Of a DNA stretch of 5,393 nucleotides, positions 1-5,085 are shown piece by piece (within the stretch, counting starts at the first letter, position 1; every line of letters starts with the position of its first letter). The notes below the pieces were generated by a model, which was given only the letters and a program-made list of their open reading frames with translations, did not search any database and was not told the origin of the DNA. Made by a program: the position numbers and the translations under genes. This DNA is from an uncultured Eubacteriales bacterium (lineage in GTDB: Bacteria; Bacillota; Clostridia; Oscillospirales; Acutalibacteraceae), in the NCBI GenBank assembly GCA_900316925.1, contig ONEU01000014.1:1-5393 (forward strand), given 5' to 3'.

Positions 1-120
1 CTCCCCGCAACCGGCGGAATCGGCAGCATCATCTTCACAGTAACCGGCGCAGCTATCATTGTTCTGGCTTTTGTTCTGTTCGTAATCTACATGAAGAAGA
101 GAAAGACCTGGGAAGAGTAA
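1..120 (+). CDS. LPxTG-anchored pilin/surface protein, C-terminal fragment
   Basis: Only the last 39 residues and the TAA stop are inside the window; the frame is open from base 1. The fragment begins with the sorting motif LPATGG, followed by a hydrophobic segment of about 22 residues and a basic tail (MKKRKTWEE). This is a complete cell-wall sorting signal: sortase cleaves between Thr and Gly and joins the Thr either to the next pilin's lysine (pilus polymerisation) or to the peptidoglycan precursor. Two class C sortases and a SpaA-like subunit follow directly, so the most likely identity is the major shaft pilin of a sortase-assembled pilus. That identity is inferred from context, because the pilin-motif lysine and Cna-B domains would lie upstream of the window. 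Another LPxTG surface protein remains possible. Confidence 0.9.
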   Translation, partial: LPATGGIGSIIFTVTGAAIIVLAFVLFVIYMKKRKTWEE

Positions 121-137
121 TATCCTTCTGAAAAATT

Positions 138-176
138 GAAAATCACCCGCTCCTGCTTCGGCAGGAGCAGGTTTTC
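138..176 (+). terminator. UUCG-capped terminator or attenuator hairpin
   Basis: Eighteen bases after the pilin stop, an 8-bp stem (149-156 with 161-168) is closed by a C(UUCG)G tetraloop. It extends by two C-G pairs across a bulged A169, and GAAAA (138-142) can pair with TTTTC (172-176). The U-tract is short (four U, then CC), so termination is probably partial. Partial read-through between an abundant shaft pilin and its sortases would fit the different amounts of product needed. The structure is seen directly; the attenuator role is inferred. Confidence 0.7.
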
Positions 177-212
177 CAAAGAGCTTGGTCAACGAGCAAG
201 CTCTTTGGAAAA
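172..212 (+). repeat. Perfect 16-bp inverted repeat in pilin-sortase spacer
   Basis: TTTTCCAAAGAGCTTG (172-187) is repeated as an exact reverse complement at 197-212, with a 9-nt loop. No T-run follows on the + strand, so it is not a classical terminator. Its 5' arm shares TTTTC with the foot of the preceding hairpin, so full extension of one competes with the other. It ends 6 nt before the AAAGGA ribosome-binding site of the first sortase. An mRNA-stability or processing element, or a control on sortase translation, is plausible. Confidence 0.75.
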
Positions 213-232
213 CCCTTGAAAGGAATATTCAT

Positions 233-1156
233 TTGAAGAAGATCAGACATAAGCGCTTGTGGATCATGTTAATCATTGGCGTTTTGTATTTTTTGGGAGT
301 TGCAATGGTGTTATACCCGATGGTGGGTAATGTGTATACCCTGTCCAGCTCACGTTCTGCTATCCAGAGTTATCAGACGGCAGTACAGGAGATGGATGAG
401 CCGGAGATCGAGAAAAAACTGGCCAATGCCCATACCTATAATCAGGAGCTGGCGGAAGGCACCATCAATGAAGTGGCTGCCAAGGCCATCAACGGTGAGG
501 ATAACATCATGTGTTATGTGGAAATCCCCTCACTTTCCATCTATCTTCCCGTATATTACGGTACCTCAGATGAGGTTTTGAATAAAGGCTGCGGCTGGCT
601 GGAAAACACGTCCCTGCCCGTGGGCGGCCTGAATACCCATAGCGTGATCTCCGGACATACCGGTTTGCCGAATGCGGAGATGTTCACAAAGCTAGACATC
701 ATCAAGAAGGGTGCAATGTTCTACATCTATGTACTGAATGATGTGCTGGCTTATCGGGTGGAGAGCATTGAAGCCGTCACACCGGAGCATACGGAGCTGC
801 TCACCATCGTTCCGGGGAAGGACTATGTGACCTTACTCACCTGTACCCCTTATGGCATCAATGATAAGCGATTGCTCGTCAGGGGAGAGAGGGTTTCCTA
901 CACGAAGCCGGAGGAAAAGCAGGAAGTGTCTGAGGTGAGCGAGGTATCTGCTCCCAATGAGGCGGACTCCGGGCTGAGCAGTCAGATCCGCCATGAATGG
1001 ACGATCATTATCCTGATCGGAGTCACATCCGTGATTGTATTTGTAGTAGCGAGCGTGTGGGTCAATCTTGCCGTGAGCAAATATCAGAAACAGGTAAAGC
1101 TTGCTCAATTGCGCGAGCGATCGGAGGATAACCATGCCGAAAAAGAAGAAGAATAA
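233..1156 (+). CDS. Class C (pilin-polymerising) sortase, first of pair
   Basis: A membrane-bound cysteine transpeptidase expected to link pilin subunits at the outer face of the membrane. The TTG at 233 is chosen as start because AAAGGA (219-224) lies 8 nt upstream; an earlier in-frame TTG at 185 lies inside the 16-bp hairpin and has no good site. This gives 307 aa, normal for the class. In order: a basic N-terminus, a TM segment (about residues 8-28), an extracellular helical region, and the sortase barrel with SGHTGLP (His142), TLLTCTPYG (Cys204) and Arg213 in KRLLVRG. A second TM starts near Trp256 and an acidic/basic tail follows. Two TM segments and the TCTPYGIN signature mark class C. 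No DP(W/F) lid motif is visible between the first TM and the barrel. The 3' end overlaps the next gene by 23 bp. Confidence 0.93.
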   Translation: MKKIRHKRLWIMLIIGVLYFLGVAMVLYPMVGNVYTLSSSRSAIQSYQTAVQEMDEPEIEKKLANAHTYNQELAEGTINEVAAKAINGEDNIMCYVEIPSLSIYLPVYYGTSDEVLNKGCGWLENTSLPVGGLNTHSVISGHTGLPNAEMFTKLDIIKKGAMFYIYVLNDVLAYRVESIEAVTPEHTELLTIVPGKDYVTLLTCTPYGINDKRLLVRGERVSYTKPEEKQEVSEVSEVSAPNEADSGLSSQIRHEWTIIILIGVTSVIVFVVASVWVNLAVSKYQKQVKLAQLRERSEDNHAEKEEE

Positions 1157-2036
1157 ATTCATGCGCCGCATACCTTTGGTCGGTATCTTTCTTCTGCTGA
1201 TGATCGGCATAGCGTTCTTCCTGTATCCGATCGTCGGTAACTGGTACACAGAGTATACGGCGCGAGAGGTTATCGAAAGCTATAACAACGAGATCCAGAA
1301 GATGGGTACAGACGCCATCCTGAAAATGGAAAACGATGCGACAGCGTATAATGAGGCGTTGTCCGGTAAGGGTGAAAAGTCATCTGTAAACTACGAGGAG
1401 CAGCTTTCGATCGCAAACTCGCTTGGCTATATTGAGATACCGAAGATCGGTGTATACTATCCGATCTATCACGGTCTTGCAGATGATATGCTGCAAAAGG
1501 GTATCGGACACATGGAAGGAACGTCGCTTCCCATCGGCGGAGAGAGCACGCACTGCGTACTTGCCGGTCACACGGGACTTCCCTCGTCGAAGCTGTTTAC
1601 CGATCTTGATATGCTGGGGATAGGTGACGGCATCTATCTTCATGTGTTGGATAAAGTGTTGAAATACCAGGTAGATCAGGTCATTACGGTACTTCCAGAG
1701 GATATTGATGCCGTAAAGATCGTTGAAGGAAAAGACCTGGTGACGCTGGTGACCTGTACGCCCTATGGCATCAATTCGCACCGGCTGCTTGTCAGAGGCA
1801 AGCGCGTGCCATACGAGACAAAGACCATGGATACAGAAGCCGCCTGGCCGGTGGTAAATGTGGAGACACGCATCATACCGGCGCGAACGATCCTTTGGTA
1901 TGCGGTGACGGGTGTACTTGGCTTTGTAGTGATCATGGTACTGATCATCCTGCTGTTCCCGACGATCCATAAAAAGAAGAAGAAACCCATCAAAGAGGTT
2001 GAGAACAAACAACCTGACGATAATACTGAGCCGTAG
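1134..2036 (+). CDS. Class C (pilin-polymerising) sortase, second of pair
   Basis: A 300-aa paralogue of the preceding sortase. The ATG at 1134 has GGAGG (1123-1127) 6 nt upstream, located inside the end of the previous gene, so the two are probably translationally coupled. A lysine-rich start precedes a TM segment (about 13-31). The extracellular barrel carries the class C blocks EGTSLPIGG and AGHTGLP (His146), TLVTCTPYGIN (Cys208) and Arg217 in HRLLVRG. A second TM (about 253-275) is followed by a KKKKK cytoplasmic tail. All three catalytic residues are present. As in its neighbour, no DP(W/F) lid motif is seen; the stretch before YIEIPKIG is short and polar. In pilus loci, paired class C sortases usually divide labour, one polymerising the shaft and another adding a minor subunit. 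Which does what here cannot be read from sequence alone. Confidence 0.94.
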   Translation: MPKKKKNKFMRRIPLVGIFLLLMIGIAFFLYPIVGNWYTEYTAREVIESYNNEIQKMGTDAILKMENDATAYNEALSGKGEKSSVNYEEQLSIANSLGYIEIPKIGVYYPIYHGLADDMLQKGIGHMEGTSLPIGGESTHCVLAGHTGLPSSKLFTDLDMLGIGDGIYLHVLDKVLKYQVDQVITVLPEDIDAVKIVEGKDLVTLVTCTPYGINSHRLLVRGKRVPYETKTMDTEAAWPVVNVETRIIPARTILWYAVTGVLGFVVIMVLIILLFPTIHKKKKKPIKEVENKQPDDNTEP

Positions 2037-2059
2037 ACGGCTTGTTTGGAGGTTCATCT

Positions 2060-3214
2060 ATGAAAAAGACATTCACCGGAAAACTAATGGCACTATTTAT
2101 GATGCTGTGCGTTATCTGCATCGGCACAACGGTATGGGCTGCTCCTCCGGCAACGGATGAAGATACAAGCGGTTCGATTTATATAGAAGGTTCTGATGAG
2201 CTGTCGGGAATCCTACTCGGCGTGTATGAGGTCGGGTACCGGAATGATCAGGGCGATTTTGAACTCAATGAGGAGTACAAAGCAAGCGGCGCTGATGTCA
2301 GCAATCTGAAGACCGCCTCCCAGGCAGAAGCTGCGGCACAGGCACTGGCTGGCGCAGTTGATCTGGAGCATCCGTTGGACGCTGAGTCATTCAACGAATA
2401 TGGTGATGCTGTGTTCCATGGTCTTTCCATTATGGAGAAGCTGTATCTGGTCTGCCAGATCAAGCCGAGCGATAACTATGCCGTCAGCCCGGTTCTGGCT
2501 ACCATTCCTGACTACAAAGAAGGCATCGTTTACGAGTATATTACTATCGAGGCAAAATACGAGAGCATCCTCCCGAGTGTCCCGTATGGTGCAATCATTC
2601 TGACGAAGGTTGATAAAGAGGGTCTGCCGCTTTCCGGAGCGGAGTTCAGTTTTGAACGCAAGCACTATCTGGAAGGTGAGGAGGCATCCCAGATTGGCGA
2701 ACAAGCCACGATTGATGAGTATGGCGTCTATTTTTGGGAGATGATCTCCGAGAAGCTTGTGACGAATGAGTTCGGTCAGATCACCTGTGACGGACTGCCG
2801 CTAAGCCTGTATCGTTTTACAGAGAAAAAGGCACCTGAAGGCTATCAGATTGACAGCACACCCATTCTGGTGGATGTCAAAGAGGGCGGAACGATCCGTC
2901 TGGAAAGAGGAAAGTATGTTCCCGACGAAGGAACTGTCGAGCAGATTACCGTTACTAATGAAAAGGAGAAAAAGGAATCTGTTCCTCCCACCCCCCAGAC
3001 TTCAAAAGAGCCTACACCGGAGCGCTCCGAATATCCGAAGCCGTCTGAGCCGACATCTGTTCCTACCCCCCAGCCGTCAACTCCTCCTGTTCTCACCGGT
3101 GAGGATATCGCCAAGTTCATCATTATTGGCGTGGTAGTTGGTGTTTCTCTCATAGCCGTCATCCTGCTCTTTGTGCTTGGCCGCAAAAAGAAGAACGGTT
3201 CCGATGATGAATAA
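2060..3214 (+). CDS. SpaA/Cna-B domain minor pilin (basal or ancillary subunit)
   Basis: A secreted pilus subunit of 384 aa. The ATG at 2060 follows GGAGG (2048-2052) by 7 nt. A signal peptide (1-27/28, ending TTVWA-A) leads to an N-terminal pilin domain (about 37-172) of the kind that opens GSIYIEG and ends in an SP.LATIPDY strand. A SpaA/Cna-B domain (about 176-300) follows: Lys183 in ILTKVDKEG, the PLSGAEF strand, an E-box TEKKAPEGY with Glu255, and Asn300 in TVTNE. These suit an intramolecular Lys-Asn isopeptide bond. Residues 307-343 form a Pro/Ser/Thr-rich stalk, then PPVLTGED, a TM (about 353-373) and an RKKK tail. The anchor lacks canonical LPxTG; only the TG and the hydrophobic-basic layout remain. 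Position after the sortases, 23 nt from the second, supports a minor subunit. Membrane retention or use of a variant motif are both possible. Confidence 0.88.
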   Translation: MKKTFTGKLMALFMMLCVICIGTTVWAAPPATDEDTSGSIYIEGSDELSGILLGVYEVGYRNDQGDFELNEEYKASGADVSNLKTASQAEAAAQALAGAVDLEHPLDAESFNEYGDAVFHGLSIMEKLYLVCQIKPSDNYAVSPVLATIPDYKEGIVYEYITIEAKYESILPSVPYGAIILTKVDKEGLPLSGAEFSFERKHYLEGEEASQIGEQATIDEYGVYFWEMISEKLVTNEFGQITCDGLPLSLYRFTEKKAPEGYQIDSTPILVDVKEGGTIRLERGKYVPDEGTVEQITVTNEKEKKESVPPTPQTSKEPTPERSEYPKPSEPTSVPTPQPSTPPVLTGEDIAKFIIIGVVVGVSLIAVILLFVLGRKKKNGSDDE

Positions 3215-3230
3215 CCCATCATAAAACATA

Positions 3231-3268
3231 AACGGAAGTAATGCAGCACACATTACTTCCGTTTTTTT
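3231..3268 (+). terminator. Rho-independent terminator of the pilus operon
   Basis: A perfect 13-bp stem (3231-3243 with 3251-3263) with loop CAGCACA is followed by a run of T (3262-3268). It lies 16 nt after the minor-pilin stop and ends the operon. Confidence 0.93.
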
Positions 3269-3288
3269 GCTGTGAATTTTTTGGGCGC

Positions 3289-3358
3289 AAAAAAACAGCT
3301 GTCTGAAATGCCGAAGCTCATACCCTTCATCGATCTCCCGCATTTCTTACGGCTGTTT
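3289..3358 (-). terminator. Compound stem followed by U7 on the minus strand
   Basis: AAACAGC (3293-3299) pairs with GCTGTTT (3352-3358). Inside, GAAATGC (3305-3311) pairs with GCATTTC (3340-3346), separated by a 5x5 internal loop. Read on the minus strand, the structure is followed by seven U (complement of 3289-3295), which is terminator-like for transcription coming from the right. No T-run follows on the + strand. No confident minus-strand gene is seen to its right, so its role is uncertain. Confidence 0.4.
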
Positions 3359-3463
3359 GTGCAAACAATATCCGAAAGGCCCGTTTCCATCCATCAATTG
3401 TCTATACTAATTTTACTTGATAGAAATAAGAATGTCAAGTAAATTAACAACACAAAAACATAA

Positions 3464-3817
3464 AGAAATCATAAGAAATATTGTGCAAAATGTCAGCCGG
3501 AACCATCATCACAAAAATATGGAGTCACCTTAGAAAAGATATCACAAAACGCCACAAATCTCCAAATCATCGGTGAGGATTATCCGATCTGATATCTGTC
3601 AGAAAGTTCCCAACGAAAAATTGACAGAATTGCCAAAAAGACAGGAATGATTCCTGAATAATGGCGGAATAAGCATTTTCAGAGAGAAACGTACATGGGA
3701 TTTCTTCACATCATCCAGGAGGGAGCATCGTCCGGTCAGTTTTCTATCTGTTTTTGGCTCAGAATGGGGCTTGACAATGAAATAATACAAATTGTTATTT
3801 TTTGCTCGAAAAAATGA
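3464..3817 (+). pseudogene. Possible decayed coding sequence with two in-frame stops
   Basis: One + frame reads for 117 codons with only two internal stops (TGA 3590-3592, TAA 3659-3661) before TGA at 3815-3817. The conceptual product has protein-like stretches on both sides of the stops, for example EKISQNATNLQIIGEDYPI, then YLSESSQRKIDRIAKKTG, then MGFLHIIQEGASSG and LRMGLDNEIIQ. The last resembles the short helical tail of Rpn/PD-(D/E)XK transposase-like proteins of gut Clostridia, but that is recall from one short motif. No ribosome-binding site or start is evident. A chance frame in AT-rich DNA is a real alternative. Confidence 0.27.
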
Positions 3818-3830
3818 CAATTTGTCATTT
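3812..3830. promoter_or_regulatory. Perfect 19-bp palindrome, operator candidate
   Basis: AAATGACAA (3812-3820) and TTGTCATTT (3822-3830) are exact reverse complements around a central T. The length and symmetry suit a dimeric DNA-binding regulator. TGACAAT, the core of its left arm, also occurs at 3772-3778 and 3879-3885, which suggests further half-sites. The regulator is unknown. Confidence 0.5.
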
Positions 3831-3840
3831 GTGTTACAAA

Positions 3841-3954
3841 TGTTGAAAACTTTGTAAATTATTAACATTCAAAATCCTTGACAATTCAACCCTCTCAACA
3901 CACTTTTCAACACGAATTAACGACTTTTCCACGTTATTAACCGAGTTTTCAACA
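3841..3954. repeat. Array of TTTTC(A/C)AC(A/G) boxes, 21-bp period
   Basis: Three boxes start at 3904 (TTTTCAACA), 3925 (TTTTCCACG) and 3946 (TTTTCAACA), exactly 21 bp apart, two helical turns. A fourth copy is inverted at 3841-3850 (TGTTGAAAAC, exact reverse complement of 3945-3954). ATTAAC alternates with the boxes (3861, 3916, 3936). Each box is one mismatch from the relaxed DnaA box TTWTNCACA, but the direct-repeat geometry also suits a response regulator that binds direct repeats. The last box overlaps the -35 zone of the TATAAT at 3966. Confidence 0.6.
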
Positions 3955-3971
3955 TTTACCATTTGTATAAT
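3945..3971 (+). promoter_or_regulatory. Promoter with consensus -10 TATAAT
   Basis: TATAAT (3966-3971) is a perfect sigma-A -10. No good TTGACA lies 16-18 bp upstream; that position is filled by the last TTTTCAACA box, so the promoter may need an activator or be blocked by a repressor. Start of transcription near 3978 would give a leader of about 78 nt for the gene at 4056. Confidence 0.5.
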
Positions 3972-4055
3972 GTTAGATAATAATTATTCTGGTGAATATT
4001 TGAATATTACCATGTCCATGCTTTTCATCAGAAAAAGTGAAAACGGAGGTAACGT

Positions 4056-4319
4056 ATGATAAAGGGAATCAATCATACCATGATCGAACTGCATGATACC
4101 GGGAATGAGTTTTATGAACGGGCGCTGCTGATTATCAAGCCGGAATATGCTTCGGTACAGCGAACCATTCTGGAAAACGAAGCACGGAAAATGCTGCGGG
4201 AGCTGGATGCTCCATCGACCATCCGGATGGGGAAGCATCGGTTGAAGACGGTTGTGAGCTGGCTGTGTGCCGCCGCTGTCGGAAGCCTGATGACGCTGCT
4301 GTGTCATAGTCTGTTTTAG
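4056..4319 (+). CDS. Small hypothetical protein with C-terminal TM segment
   Basis: An 87-aa protein not assigned to a family. The ATG at 4056 has GGAGG (4045-4049) 6 nt upstream, an excellent site, and codon use matches neighbouring genes, so it is very likely real. Residues 1-60 look soluble: an opening MIKGINHTMIELHDTGNEFY, an amphipathic stretch through IIKPEYASVQ, and a charged helix (about 35-50, RTILENEARKMLREL). Residues 66-87 (VVSWLCAAAVGSLMTLLCHS and two more) are hydrophobic and end the protein, preceded by basic KHRLK, giving a tail-anchored layout with the N-terminal part in the cytoplasm. It is the first gene after the motif-rich region and probably shares a transcript with the membrane protein that follows. 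Function cannot be assigned. Confidence 0.8.
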   Translation: MIKGINHTMIELHDTGNEFYERALLIIKPEYASVQRTILENEARKMLRELDAPSTIRMGKHRLKTVVSWLCAAAVGSLMTLLCHSLF

Positions 4320-4390
4320 TTGTGTCATTGACTGCCGCTTTTCATCATATAGATAGGGAGATAGCAGATTTATCCGTGAGGGGTGGCAGA

Positions 4391-4903
4391 ATGTACAGAC
4401 GGTTTTGGTTAGTAGGGACTGCCGCAGTGTTTGGCTGCGGTTTTGTGCTGTATCTCGCGTATCTCACATCCGGAGCGGCCGCCTGGAGCTTGCTTGTCTC
4501 CAGTGTCAACCGCAGTCCCTGGGAGCTGGTGAAGCCATTCGCGTTGGTCTATCTGCTGTGGTCCTTTGTGGAGCTGTCCGTCCTGCGCCCTTCATTACTG
4601 CATTATGTTTGCAGCAGGATCCTGTCCCTTCAGTTATTTGTGTGGGTGACATCCGTCCTGCTCTGCGTCATTCCGTCATCCATCCAACAGGAATGGCTGC
4701 AGCTGTCGGTTATCGGGTCTATGCTGCTGCTGTCGCAGGCTGCCTGTGCCGGAATGTACCGTTCCTCCCGCCGCTGGGAGCTGCTGGCGCTGCCGATCTT
4801 TATCTCATTTTTTCTGCTATTTGGTTGTCTCTTATTCTGTACGGTCTATCCGCCTCATTTCCCTCTTTTCTGTGATCATGTCCGCAGCAGTTATGGTATC
4901 TGA
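4391..4903 (+). CDS. DUF6512-like multi-pass membrane protein
   Basis: A 170-aa, very hydrophobic protein with about five TM segments (roughly 5-26, 49-66, 77-95, 103-122, 131-152). SSVNRSPWELVKPF (37-50) and the C-terminal YPPHFPLFCD (153-162) with terminal YGI resemble the conserved ends of the DUF6512 family of Firmicutes membrane proteins, whose function is unknown. The family assignment is from recalled motifs, not a search. ATG 4391 is preferred as start because AGGGG (4379-4383) lies 7 nt upstream. A GTG at 4322, 2 nt after the previous stop, would add 23 residues and could be reached by translational coupling, but has no ribosome-binding site. The 71-nt gap and absence of a terminator suggest co-transcription with the 87-aa gene. 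Confidence 0.82.
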   Translation: MYRRFWLVGTAAVFGCGFVLYLAYLTSGAAAWSLLVSSVNRSPWELVKPFALVYLLWSFVELSVLRPSLLHYVCSRILSLQLFVWVTSVLLCVIPSSIQQEWLQLSVIGSMLLLSQAACAGMYRSSRRWELLALPIFISFFLLFGCLLFCTVYPPHFPLFCDHVRSSYGI

Positions 4904-4960
4904 CAAAAAAATGGAATTATTGACGAATTTTCATTTTAGTATTTATTTTAACAAATAATA

Positions 4961-4969
4961 TGCTATAAT
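4961..4969 (+). promoter_or_regulatory. Extended -10 promoter (TGC-TATAAT)
   Basis: TATAAT (4964-4969) with TG one base upstream (4961-4962) is a perfect extended -10 sigma-A element in an AT-rich stretch. The -35 zone (about 4941-4947, TTTATT) is weak, as is common for extended -10 promoters. It should start transcription near 4976, about 110 nt before the zinc-ribbon gene. Confidence 0.75.
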
Positions 4970-4975
4970 AAAAGG

Positions 4976-5085
4976 TAACAAAGGATTTGTGCGACGTAAA
5001 TCCTGGTCCCATGTGAAGTGGAAAAACTGTCGGCAGCAGTCTGTTATGGATTGGCTGTCAAGGACGTGAAGATGGAGGAATCATT
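4976..5085 (+). promoter_or_regulatory. Structured 5' leader of the zinc-ribbon gene
   Basis: The leader contains a 7-bp stem AGGATTT (4982-4988) / AAATCCT (4998-5004) with a 9-nt loop right at the predicted transcript start, and a smaller ACTG/CAGT stem (5026-5029 / 5037-5040). The ribosome-binding site is GGAGG at 5074-5078. It matches no riboswitch class I recognise, and no terminator or sequestering stem over the ribosome-binding site is obvious. Confidence 0.3.

Larger units (their letters stand above)
3269..4055. other. AT-rich intergenic region without an intact convincing gene
   Basis: About 790 bp between the pilus terminator and the next clear gene. From left to right it holds the compound stem at 3289-3358, an imperfect 9-bp inverted repeat (TTTACTTGA at 3412-3420, TCAAGTAAA at 3435-3443), a possible decayed reading frame (3464-3817), the 15-bp palindrome CAGGAATGATTCCTG (3642-3656), and a dense cluster of palindromic and repeated motifs ending in a promoter (3771-3971). 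No tRNA, rRNA, CRISPR or IS end is recognisable. An 89-codon minus-strand frame (3599-3868) is not believed. Confidence 0.7.

Noticed and set aside
3771..3800. TTGACA at 3771 as a strong promoter
   Set aside because: The -35 is perfect but the best -10 options at 17-18 bp (GTTATT, TTATTT) are poor, and it lies far from any gene. Kept only as a TGACAAT repeat copy.
3599..3868. Minus-strand 89-codon frame with an AAGGA-like site before its ATG
   Set aside because: Its product has no domain-like features, it runs through several palindromes and AT-rich repeats, and no promoter places a start upstream of the ATG. The opposite strand reads more like protein.
3904..3954. CRISPR array or plasmid iterons
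   Set aside because: Only three short (9-nt) imperfect boxes with non-unique AT-rich spacers and no cas or rep gene. Too short for CRISPR and unsupported as an origin.
3984..4328. Minus-strand 114-codon frame
   Set aside because: It is the mirror of the 87-aa + gene, which has a strong ribosome-binding site; the minus frame has none and looks low-complexity (Gln/His/Pro-rich).
4405..4875. Overlapping + frame of 156 codons inside the membrane-protein gene
   Set aside because: No ribosome-binding site, and it is a shifted reading of a strongly membrane-like gene with better start and C-terminal motifs.
4908..4937. Terminator after the DUF6512-like gene
   Set aside because: A 9-bp stem can form (4908-4916 with 4929-4937, one G-U pair), but it is almost all A-T and has no proper U-tract after it.
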